DNA of 21,833 bases from Nemertoderma westbladi (GCA_032718475.1 JAUCBJ010004306.1:1-21833); one strand, 5' to 3'. Shown: positions 1-7,304, counted from the stretch's first letter. Notes: a model not told the origin generated them from the letters alone. Program-made: numbers and translations.

Positions 1-979
1 GTGAGTCATAGTCTATGCCTCAGTGAGGCATAGTCTATGCCTCAGTGAGTCATAGTCTATGCCTCAGTGCCTCAGTGAGGCATAGTCTATGCCTCAGTGC
101 CTCAGTGAGGCATAGTCTATGCCTCAGTGAGGCATAGTCTATGCCTCAGTGCCTCAGTGAGGCATAGTCTATGCCTCAGTGAGGCATAGTCTATGCCTCA
201 GTGAGGCATAGTCTATGCCTCAATGAGTCATAGTCTATGCCTCAGTGCCCCAGTGAGGCATAGTCTATGCCTCAGTGAGGCATAGTCTATGCCTCAGTGC
301 CTCAGTGAGTCATAGTCTATGCCTCAGTGCCCAGTGAGGCATAGTCTATGCCTCAGTGAGGCATAGTCTATGCCTCAGTGCCTCAGTGAGGCATAGTCTA
401 TGCCTCAGTGAGGCATAGTCTATGCCTCAGTGCCTCAGTGAGGCATAGTCTATGCCTCAGTGCCTCAGTGAGGCATAGTCTATGCCTCAGTGAGGCATAG
501 TCTATGCCTCAGTGCCTCAGTGAGTCATAGTCTATGCCTCAGTGAGGCATAGTCTATGCCTCAGTGAGGCATAGTCTATGCCTCAGTGCCTCAGTGAGGC
601 ATAGTCTATGCCTCAGTGAGTCATAGTCTATGCCTCAGTGCCCCAGTGAGGCATAGTCTATGCCTCAGTGAGGCATAGTCTATGCCTCAGTGAGGCATAG
701 TCTATGCCTCAGTTCCTCAGTGAGGCATAGTCTATGCCTCAGTGAGTCATAGTCTATGCCTCAGTGAGTCATAGTCTATGCCTCAGTGAGGCATAGTCTA
801 TGCCTCAGTGCCTCAATGAGGCATAGTCTATGCCTCAGTGAGTCATAGTCTATGCCTCAGTGAGGCATAGTCTATGCCTCAGTGAGGCATAGTCTATGCC
901 TCAGTGCCCCAGTGAGGCATAGTCTATGCCTCAGTGCCTCAGTGAGACATAGTCTATGCCTCAGTGAGGCATAGTCTGT
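1..979. repeat. 22/30-bp palindromic satellite, 39 units
   Basis: The core CATAGTCT occurs 39 times. The basic unit is 22 bp. Most of it is one perfect inverted repeat, TGAGGCATAG, a central T, then CTATGCCTCA, so each unit can form a 10-bp stem. A second form is 30 bp because it carries an extra GTGCCTCA, and the two lengths are interspersed. Variants include GAGTCATAG for GAGGCATAG, GTGCCCCA, GTTCCTCA and CAATGAG. The array is cut by the window's left edge and decays at 961-979 (CATAGTCTGTG). No coding potential is visible. Confidence 0.97.
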
Positions 980-1043
980 GTCAGGTCTTAAATGAGAGTC
1001 TTACAAATTCGAACGTCAACGAACAAATTCGATGGTTACTGTT

Positions 1044-1250
1044 CCACTTTGGTGTAGTCGGTTGCGTTGAATTCACATCTCCTGTATGTCATGGGTTCGA
1101 ACCCTGCATGAACCAGGGCAGTTTTCGTTCGGTCAGCAATAGGGCCAACGTTGCAAAATGCAGTATTATTGCCTAGTAACCAATTCATGGCTACCGTATG
1201 GTTTTCACTTTGAGACATTTCGCCCTCTAGCGGCAGACTGGGGAACTTCA
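1044..1250 (+). mobile_element. tRNA-derived SINE, copy 1
   Basis: A pol III A box (TGGTGTAGTCGG, 1050-1061) and B box (GGTTCGAACCC, 1094-1104) lie at tRNA-like spacing. The head is related to the minus-strand copy at 17165-17343. Both share TTGGTGTAG, TTGAATTCACATCTC, a GGGTTC(A/G)AACCC-like B-box region, and a body segment after the head resembling AGTTTTCGTTTCGTCACGAA. Homology beyond the head argues for a SINE family rather than two decayed tRNA genes. The 3' limit is uncertain; 1201-1250 belongs to another repeat family. Confidence 0.7.
1201..1250 (-). repeat. Fragment of the ~150-bp CCGCTAGAGGGCG family
   Basis: GTTTTCACTTTGAGACATTT, then CGCCCTCTAGCGGCAG (1221-1236) and GACTGGGGAACTTC, match in reverse orientation the segment that recurs in the 3185-5267 arrays. 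A second short piece with CGCCCTCTTGCGGCAG lies at about 1453-1480. Confidence 0.7.
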
Positions 1251-1489
1251 TACTACTCTGTGACTCTGCAAAAGATATAGCCTATGCCGTAGTAGATGCC
1301 GATTGGGGGGTCAAATTAAGTAATAATATATCTAAATAAGTCTCAAACATCTTGCTTCATGGCTCGCCCCTTAGAACTCTTAAGCAATATAACTTCATAG
1401 TTTTGCGGATTGTAAATAACAAAGCTAGAGAAAATGTTAATTTTAAATAATACGCCCTCTTGCGGCAGACTATGGAACTGCAGACGGTT

Positions 1490-1665
1490 GGATATAGGTA
1501 AGAGTAATTAGTAATCAGAGCTGTCACGAGAGGGGGGGGCGGGGCGCTTGGATACAACTATTATTAATAAGCTGTTGCTTGGTTAAAGCTAATTGGAGGT
1601 CAAAGGTCAACGATAAAGCTGTCTGGATATAGATAAGAGTAATTAGTTACCAGTAAGGGAGCTGT
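1490..1665 (+). repeat. Spaced direct repeat, about 35-42 bp
   Basis: GGATATAGGTAAGAGTAATT at 1490 recurs as GGATATAGATAAGAGTAATT at 1624. Each copy continues with AGT(A/T)A and ends in AGCTGT. A G/C-rich tract (GAGGGGGGGGCGGGG) lies between the copies. This may be a duplicated fragment of an unrecognised element. Confidence 0.6.
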
Positions 1666-1734
1666 ATACCCTATGGCTAAGGATAACGAGATGAAAGTCA
1701 ATGAGGTCATTTAGAAACCAATATATAAAACTAA

Positions 1735-1856
1735 TTATTGGTAAATCTAAAATTAAGTACAAATAAATAATTAATTTAGAATTAAATACGAATAAAATAA
1801 AATGCAAATAATTAATTAAAATTAGGTACAAATAAATAAGTATTAATAAATAAAAG
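1735..1856. repeat. A/T-rich low-complexity, cryptic tandem
   Basis: Variants of TTAGGTACAAATAAATAA and AATTAATTTAGAATTAAATA recur imperfectly. The minus-strand frame across this tract encodes only a low-complexity I/L/Y peptide and is not a gene. Confidence 0.6.
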
Positions 1857-1868
1857 AGCTGCGGTGTC

Positions 1869-2165
1869 ACTTATGACACCCTCTTGCTCCTCTCTGCGAT
1901 AGTTAGACAACACTGATGCCCATTGTGTGTCAGGGCGCTAATCAGTCTGATTAATTAGGATAATCAATTAAACCCTAATTAGGAGTCATATGACACCTGT
2001 TAGGGTTTAATTGTACTAATTAATTGATGACACCTGTCAATTAGGGTCTAATTAGCCTAATTGGGAGGTGTCACCCAGACAGTCTGGCGCCAATGACACC
2101 CAATGACACCCATAGGGTGATAATTGGGTGTCATATGACACCCAATGGGTGTCAGTTGGGTCTAA
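1869..2165. repeat. TGACACC/GGTGTCA cluster with palindrome
   Basis: The word GACACC or its complement GGTGTC occurs about nine times in under 300 bp, in both orientations, mixed with AATTAGG/CCTAATT words. The densest part, 2090-2155, contains a perfect 24-bp palindrome at 2123-2146 whose half is ATTGGGTGTCAT. The function is unknown. It could be the recombined ends of an unrecognised element. Confidence 0.75.
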
Positions 2166-3184
2166 CTGTCGCAGAGAGGACCAAGACCCTACTACTCCCA
2201 CCAGCTTGACAGGTAATAGTCAAGAGAGAGGCTTCTGTGGTTTGCCCCCGGTGTTTGATTCATATTCACCGATTAAGTTCCTTTTTGATACGCCAACGTT
2301 AAGGGCTTTCGGTCAACACAAACATCCATATATAAATATCCCCAGCAACAGATATTCAACACAAACCTACGACCAACCTGAACCTAACAGTATACAGTAC
2401 AGTTTGGGATTACAATATCACGTGTTAGCGTTATAATAGTGCAGGACGATCAATGTGGATCTGTTTATGAGGAGTAACCCGTATAGTGTGAGTTACTAAC
2501 TGAACCAGTCAAGGAATGTCTGACCTAGACGTTCTTTATGTATACAGTAAATAGGGAATACAAAAATGTATATTCCCATAATGCCATCCATATTATATTA
2601 CTTCCTATGTACCAATTCAACCGTTGTTATTTCAGCTTCCTTGTTCCAGGAATTCTCTCCTATATTTTACGTATAGGCTAATACAGTGCAGCATGTCCCT
2701 CCGGCATGACGCTGTCAAGCTGACGTTAGCATGTATCGTATTCTATAGTTTTCCCTTCGTATTCCCATAATATGTTCCTAATTAATTATTCCTTGAATTT
2801 GACTTTCTTTCTATGAGATAAACTATGGAATAGTATTTATTATTTATCTGCATTCATAGAGGATATTCATTACATGTAGGGCTCAGGAGGAGGTAATATA
2901 ACTCTATCTACTACGGTATACTTACAGTACACAACCACACCTACACATAATTACCATAGCAACTGGGAAAATGGGAAGCGTATACGGAGCACTGCAGCAT
3001 TCAACAGCCCCTAACCCAAAATACATCACATAAAATGAGAATAGAATTAGAGTACAAAAAAGTTAGGGCCTATCATTTTCTACCACTATGAATCAAACTA
3101 ATAATACTGAATTCATTAAGTGCATATAAAGATACTAGAGAAGTGGATATAAACCGAACGATTTTTTAGAGTTCAGACACCTTC
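2166..3184. other. No recognised gene
   Basis: The open frame across 2128-2436 begins inside the palindrome cluster and shows no recognisable domain. A TATAAATA word lies at 2331-2338, but nothing downstream supports calling a promoter. A bulged hairpin lies at 2554-2577 (GGGAATACA pairing with TGTATATTCCC). The rest looks like unique or highly decayed DNA. Confidence 0.5.
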
Positions 3185-4000
3185 AATTCAACACTCCCCC
3201 TTTAGAGGGCGATATATATAAACATTAAATGTCTTCCCATTTCTTTGATTTTGATCCGTTCAAGCTGAAACTTGGCAGATATGTGCTAGACCATTAACTG
3301 TGTCATTCAAATGAGGTACATCCCGTCTCCAGTTTTCTAGTCTGCCGCTAGAGCAGAGGGCGACAAGTCTCAAAGTGAAATCCTTGACCCATTCCGCTAC
3401 TGATTTATGATCCGTTCAAGCTGAAACTTGTCAGATATGTGCTATTCAACATCTGGTGTGTTTGTGGGGTAGAGAATCGGAATATAGTTCTTCAGGCTGC
3501 CGCTAGATGGCGAAATATACGCAAGTGATAACCTTCCTCAGTTTCTTGATCTTAATCTGTTTAAGCTGAATCTTGAAATATATGTACCAGACCACATGAT
3601 GAGTATATTTGATGACGGTGATTCATCTGCAGTTTACCAGTTAAACGCTAGAGGGCGAACTGTCTTAAAGTGAAAACCTTCGATCGTTTCCTTGATTTTA
3701 ATCTGTTTATTGTCAATATTGGCTTATATGTAGGCCTACTAAGTATAAAGCTGGCTGATTGTTTGTGGGGAGGTACTCCCCACTCTACAGCTTTCGGCTA
3801 AAGGTCTAAATATTAAAAAGTAAAAAACCTGCCCTCTCATTTCGATATTTGCTATTAGTTCAATCTAAAACGTGGCAATTATACATGCCAGACCATCCAT
3901 ATACAGAGCGTGTTTGATGTAACGGTATTCCCTCCCCCAGTTCTCCAGTTTACCGCTAGTGGGCTCAAAAGAAAACCTTCAATCATTTCGTAATATTATT
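3185..4000 (+). repeat. ~150-bp tandem array, left arm
   Basis: Five to six diverged units repeat the order GATCCGTTCAAGCTGAAACT, then CAGATATGTGCTAGACC, GTGTTTG..., CCAGT(T)TNCCAGT, the word CCGCTAGAGGGCGA, and AAAGTGAAAACCTTCAATC. Starting points are near 3241, 3399, 3541, 3687, 3839 and 3983, giving 142-158 bp spacing. The same family returns inverted at 4440-5267, so this is one arm of a large imperfect inverted repeat. The organisation resembles mollusc 'pearl'-type or other core-repeat non-autonomous elements, but that kinship is an inference. Confidence 0.85.
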
Positions 4001-4470
4001 GTTAATAAATCATGATTGATACCTGGTAGGTATCTAGTCTGAGGTCTAGAATGAACCCAGTCTGAGGTCTAGAATAAACCCAGTCTGAGGTCTAGAATAA
4101 ACCCAGTCTAAGGTCTAGAATAAACCCAGTCTGAGGTCTAGAATAAACCCAGTCTGAGGTCTAGAATAAACCCAGTCTAAGGTCTAGAATAAACCCAGTC
4201 TGAGGTCTACAATAAACCCAGTCTAAGGTCTAGAATAAACCCAGTCTGAGGTCTAGAATAAACCCAGTCTGAGGTCTAGAATAAACCCAGTCTGAGGTCT
4301 AGAATAAACCCAGTCTGAGGTCTAGAATAAACCCAGTCTGAGGTCTAGAATAAACCCAGTCTGAGGTCTAGAATAAACCCAGTCTAAGGTCTAGAATATA
4401 ATGTACAGTACCAGGTATCAATCATGATTATAAACAATAATAATACGAAATGACTGAAGGTTTTCATTTC
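3967..4470. repeat. Inverted repeat flanking the 23-bp satellite
   Basis: The left arm (about 3967-4030; TCATTTCGTAATATTATTG, then AATCATGATTGATACCTGGTA) is matched in reverse complement by the right arm (about 4405-4470; TACCAGGTATCAATCATGAT, then ATAATACGAAATGACTGAAGG). The satellite lies exactly between them, so array and arms behave as one stem-loop-shaped cassette. Confidence 0.9.
4037..4397 (+). repeat. 23-bp satellite, 16 units
   Basis: There are sixteen head-to-tail units containing GAGGTCTAGAATAAACCCAG. Differences are mainly a G/A switch (CTGAGG or CTAAGG), one TCTACA for TCTAGA, and an AATGAA first unit. Most units contain AATAAA and an XbaI word TCTAGA. The high identity points to recent expansion. 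Confidence 0.97.
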
Positions 4471-4520
4471 AGACATTTCTAAAATGTCTTTCGACCTCTG
4501 CGGCAAGCTGTAGACGTGTC

Positions 4521-4953
4521 GGAGTAGTGTCCGGTATCCGGACAATTGCGACCCGGACAATTGCGACCCAGGATTTTATTAAATTTGCTGAGTCGAAATT
4601 GTACGGGTAGCTATCTACATTTAAATTACTGTAACTACATTTTAAAATAGTGACTACATTCGCAATGTGATATTCGGGAATGCTTTATATTAATTTTACT
4701 AATTGTATTGTAATAGCTACAAATATATATACTATATATACGATATATAATATAACAGCTACATTGAATTACAGTAGCTACATTTGAACAAAAGGGAGCG
4801 GTTGGCCCTACATTTTATTGTTAACATTGTTCATGCATTACTATTTTACTAGCTATTGATATATAATTAATATATTTGAAATCTATACAATGTTGTATAA
4901 CTATTTATTTATGATCGGATCGCAATTGTCCTAATTTCGTACCGTCCCACTCC
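4521..4953. mobile_element. MITE-like element with GGACAATTGCGA ends
   Basis: The left end reads GGAGTAGTGTCCGGTA followed by GGACAATTGCGACCC, with CGGACAATTGCGACCC immediately duplicated. The right end reads GGATCGCAATTGTCC, then TACCGTCCCACTCC. The reverse complement of the right end aligns with the left (GGAGT, GGTA and GGACAATTGCGA in the same order). The interior is A/T-rich with GCTACA/TGTAGC words and no coding frame. It interrupts the right arm of the inverted array. The exact termini are uncertain because the outermost GGAGT also fits the host repeat. Confidence 0.65.
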
Positions 4954-5267
4954 CACAAACAAGCAGCCAGTATTCTAGTAGGCCTACATATAAGCCAATA
5001 TTCACCTTAAACAGATTAAAATCAAGGAAACGATCGAAGGTGTTCACTTTCAGACAGTTCGCCCTCTAGCGGCACAACTGCATACCGATCCCCGACCCCA
5101 CAAACACACCGGATGTTGAATAGCATATATCTGACATGTTTCCGCTTGAACGGCTCATAAATTGTGTAATGGGTCAAGGATTTAACTTTGAGACGTGTCG
5201 CCCTCTGCTCTAGCGGCAGACTAGAGAACTGGAGACGGGATGTGCCTCATTTGAATGACACAGTTAA
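4954..5267 (-). repeat. ~150-bp family, inverted right arm
   Basis: The reverse complement of this segment follows the left array closely. 5267-5085 matches from about 3294 through the interrupted CCGCTAGAGCAGAGGGCGA motif and on to GTGTTTGTGGGGT. 5073-4975 then matches 3646-3745. One ~150-bp unit present on the left is missing here. The match stops exactly at TTAA (5264-5267). Confidence 0.9.
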
Positions 5268-5300
5268 CCCCTTCCCGGATAGAGCGTACGCGGTACGCTC
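5264..5300. mobile_element. Candidate piggyBac-like end at TTAA
   Basis: The inverted array, continuous on the left side through CCATTAACTGTGTC (TTAA at 3294-3297), is broken on the right side exactly after TTAA and replaced by CCCCTTCCCGGATA. A subterminal inverted repeat follows, GAGCGTACGCGGTACGCTC (5282-5300). TTAA target specificity and CCC-starting ends are typical of piggyBac-superfamily elements. The second end was not found, so this is a fragment or a coincidence. Confidence 0.4.
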
Positions 5301-5479
5301 CCATGCTGCGGCCTTCAAAATATTATCATAATCAATATTTTTAAAAGTTGACAAATATTGTTATCTATGGTTAATCGTAATACAATGGACCAACATTCGT
5401 TTGGAATAATGTGCCTAATTATGCAAGTACAGTATATTATTACAGAATTTCGGTTCTAGACATCCAATTTCAGAATCGT

Positions 5480-5655
5480 CATCTTTCGAACAAATTGTCG
5501 TCGTCATCATCGTCACCCGTAGCAGTATTGGTACATATCATCATCCAGTCATAGCAGCTATCGCCGTCACTATCGGAGATATCTGACTGTCTGAAAGGTC
5601 AGGATCAAACCCATATACATCCGAACTGGCCGCTTCTCCCTTCTTGGTTACTTGT
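5480..5655 (-). pseudogene. Possible decayed coding fragment, acidic
   Basis: Read on the minus strand, this stretch gives a short peptide with GFDPDLSDSQIS followed, after a frame change, by an acidic run (DDDDDD then NLFER). No domain is recognised. An acidic segment next to a TTAA-type end would fit the N-terminal region of a piggyBac-like transposase, but the match is only compositional. It may equally be noncoding. Confidence 0.2.
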
Positions 5656-5898
5656 TTCCAGTGTCATAATAATTTAGGCAATAAAACAAACCCTAACCAA
5701 AACACTAAACATAACTACCAACCAGCCGCGTAGCCAGGAATTTCCTACGGTAGGGTCCCAGACCCCAAATTGTAATTCATATTTATAGTAGTTTTGGGAA
5801 GAGCCCCCCCCCCCCCAGCGTAGTCCAGGTGTGATTGTTTGGAATTTTAACAAAATGCCCGCCACACGTGATGTGTAATGTTTAGTAGGGTACGCAGC
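5656..5898. other. No gene; C13 tract and a CGTAGCCAGGA segment
   Basis: A run of 13 C lies at 5804-5816. CGCGTAGCCAGGAATTTCCT and GGGTCCCAGACCCC nearby look like the tail of a dispersed retroelement, but the family cannot be named. Confidence 0.4.
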
Positions 5899-6235
5899 AA
5901 ACTTCGCCCGCAGACAATCTTCGCCCACGAGCAACCATCGCCAACTAAACAATTATTATTTTGTTTAGAAAAAGCCGTTTCTGTAACCTGCCCCTTACCT
6001 TAAATTGGTAACAACATCGTTTATTGTTTTGGTTAGAAGAAGCCGTCTCTGTAACCTGCTCCTTTCCCTTAATTGGTAACTAAAATGGTAACTAACACAA
6101 ATCTTATTGGGCGAAGGTTGTTCGCGGTGGAAGATTGCCTTGCGGGCGAAGGTTTTCCCCTTGGTGAAGTGTGGACGCGGGCGAAGATGGGACGCGGGCG
6201 AAGGTTGTACTCGGGCGAAGGTTGCACCCAACCTG
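5899..6235. repeat. GGGCGAAG motif cluster in inverted arrangement
   Basis: The left part (5899-5942) carries CTTCGCCCGCAGACAATCTT and CGCCCACGAGCAACCATCGCC. The right part (6108-6235) carries the complement several times (GGGCGAAGGTTG, GCGGGCGAAGATGG, CTCGGGCGAAGGTTGCA). The two sides form an imperfect inverted repeat around a pair of ~64-bp direct repeats. The open frames that cross it on both strands are products of the repeat. Confidence 0.75.
5951..6080 (-). repeat. Two tandem ~64-bp repeats
   Basis: The copies contain GTTTAGAAAAAGCCGTTTCT and GGTTAGAAGAAGCCGTCTCT. Each is followed by GTAACCTGC(C/T)CCTT and AATTGGTAAC. A third copy lies inverted at 16710-16785. All three have an open frame giving Q(L/F)...RLQ(R/K)R..(L/F)L(T/N)K, on the minus strand here and the plus strand there. 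The peptide is not recognised and could be repeat-derived by chance. Confidence 0.75.
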
Positions 6236-6315
6236 TAGCCTGTAGTACAGTAGTCGGTATAATACTCATTCTGAGTAATGCGCACCAGTACATGTTCATT
6301 CCCCCAGTAAACCCA

Positions 6316-6334
6316 CCCCCCCCCCCCCCCCCCC
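6316..6334. repeat. Homopolymer C19
   Basis: An uninterrupted run of 19 C, about 110 bp before the hammerhead dimer. Its length is liable to sequencing error. Confidence 0.95.
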
Positions 6335-6720
6335 AGTAAATATGAGTAATTTAGAAAATCCGCTATTAAGAATTAATATGATAAAATCATAGTTATAATA
6401 TAAAGTAAGTTACTGAAATTACAAACGAAATTGAATTAATAAATAGCGATTCCTAAATTTGTACACTACCCGGTTAAAAAGTACGCATGTGATGGGATTA
6501 GTCCTACAATTGCGCCAATAAAAGATAAGTTATTTTCGGTAAAATAAACTTATCATTCGAGGTTAAGACCCCTAGACCCCTTCTTATAATAAAATGTATA
6601 ATAACAAACACCTCGAAAAATACAGGTTGCCAACACATTGTTACTATCAATAATCAAAAATCAGGGGCTAATAAAATGGCAGCTGTCTTTGAAATTAATA
6701 CTCCATATCTCAAGAACCTG

Positions 6721-6773
6721 TGGCCTAGTGGTTTTAGTCTCGGCTTCCGCCTCAAGGTCCCAGGTTCGAATCC
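6721..6773 (+). promoter_or_regulatory. tRNA-like pol III promoter, unit 1
   Basis: The A box TGGCCTAGTGG (6721-6731) and B box GGTTCGAATCC (6763-6773) match the internal pol III promoter consensus with tRNA spacing. The T-stem and acceptor stem do not pair, so this is a promoter-bearing relic rather than a functional tRNA. It ends three bases before hammerhead stem I. Confidence 0.8.
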
Positions 6774-6776
6774 GAC

Positions 6777-6819
6777 ACCACGCTGATGAGACCCAGTAAG
6801 GTCGAAACGCGTACGTGGT
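6777..6819 (+). ncRNA. Type I hammerhead ribozyme, unit 1
   Basis: Every conserved core element is present in order. Stem I 5' strand ACCACG (6777-6782) is followed by CTGATGA (6783-6789). Stem II is GACC (6790-6793), six-base loop CAGTAA, GGTC (6800-6803). GAAA follows at 6804-6807, then a very short stem III region ending in the cleavage triplet GTA (6811-6813), then stem I 3' strand CGTGGT (6814-6819). Stem I pairs 6 of 6 and stem II 4 of 4. Cleavage is predicted after A6813. GTA fits the NUH rule, although GUC is commoner. In a single molecule, helix III would be only A-U and C-G closing a two-base loop. The segment ACGCGT (6807-6812) is self-complementary, so helix III could form between two copies, as proposed for other short-helix-III animal hammerheads. 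Confidence 0.85.
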
Positions 6820-7132
6820 TTGGAGAGATATGAGATATTAATTTCAAGAAAAATTACGCGATTCCTAAATTTGTACACTACCCGGTTAAAAAGTACGCAT
6901 GTGATGGGATTAGTCCTACAATTGCGCCAATAAAAGATAAGTTATTTTCGGTAAAATAAACTTATCATTCGAGGTTAAGACCCCTAGACCCCTTCTTATA
7001 ATAAAATGTATAATAACAAACACCTCGAAAAATACAGCTTGCCAACACATTGTTACTATCAATAATCAAAAATCAGGGGCTAATAAAATGGCAGCTGTCT
7101 TTGAAATTAATACTCCATATCTCAAGAACCTG

Positions 7133-7185
7133 TGGCCTAGTGGTTTTAGTCTCGGCTTCCGCCTCAAGGTCCCAGGTTCGAATCC
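7133..7185 (+). promoter_or_regulatory. tRNA-like pol III promoter, unit 2
   Basis: Identical to the unit 1 boxes, 412 bp downstream: A box 7133-7143, B box 7175-7185. Confidence 0.8.
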
Positions 7186-7188
7186 GAC

Positions 7189-7231
7189 ACCACGCTGATG
7201 AGACCCAGTAAGGTCGAAACGCGTACGTGGT
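7189..7231 (+). ncRNA. Type I hammerhead ribozyme, unit 2
   Basis: Identical to unit 1. CTGATGA is at 7195-7201, GAAA at 7216-7219, and cleavage is predicted after A7225. Cutting at both sites of a read-through transcript would release a 412-nt monomer. Confidence 0.85.
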
Positions 7232-7304
7232 TTGGAGAGATATGAGATATTAATTTCAAGAAAAATTACGCGATTCCTAAATTTGTACACTACCCGGTTA
7301 AAAA

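Larger units (their letters stand above)
6446..7304 (+). mobile_element. Hammerhead retrozyme/SINE, 412-bp dimer
   Basis: Two head-to-tail 412-bp units (6446-6857 and 6858-7269) are followed by the first 35 bp of a third (7270-7304, GCGATTCCTAAATTTGTACA onward). The only difference seen between the full units is G at 6626 versus C at 7038. Each unit has a pol III-type A and B box directly followed by a complete type I hammerhead core, and the pair is enclosed in a 23-nt inverted repeat. Tandem copies of a few hundred bp with type I hammerheads are the hallmark of animal retrozymes, and schistosome hammerhead SINE-like satellites combine the ribozyme with a pol III promoter. There is no coding capacity; mobilisation would need another element's reverse transcriptase. 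The minus-strand 74-residue frames inside are not genes. Confidence 0.85.

Noticed and set aside
1-979. CRISPR array
   Set aside because: The units are contiguous with no unique spacers, and the surrounding DNA is eukaryotic.
2128-2436. 102-residue open frame
   Set aside because: It starts inside the palindrome cluster, shows no domain, and lies in DNA with no other coding evidence.
5674-6339. Overlapping open frames on both strands
   Set aside because: They read through poly-C and GGGCGAAG repeats; composition and overlap indicate chance.
6721-6790. Functional tRNA gene
   Set aside because: A and B boxes are good, but the T-stem has only two sound pairs and the acceptor ends do not pair. 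The sequence runs directly into the ribozyme.
6654-7290. Two identical 74-residue minus-strand frames
   Set aside because: They are antisense to the hammerhead/pol III units and identical only because the 412-bp unit is duplicated.
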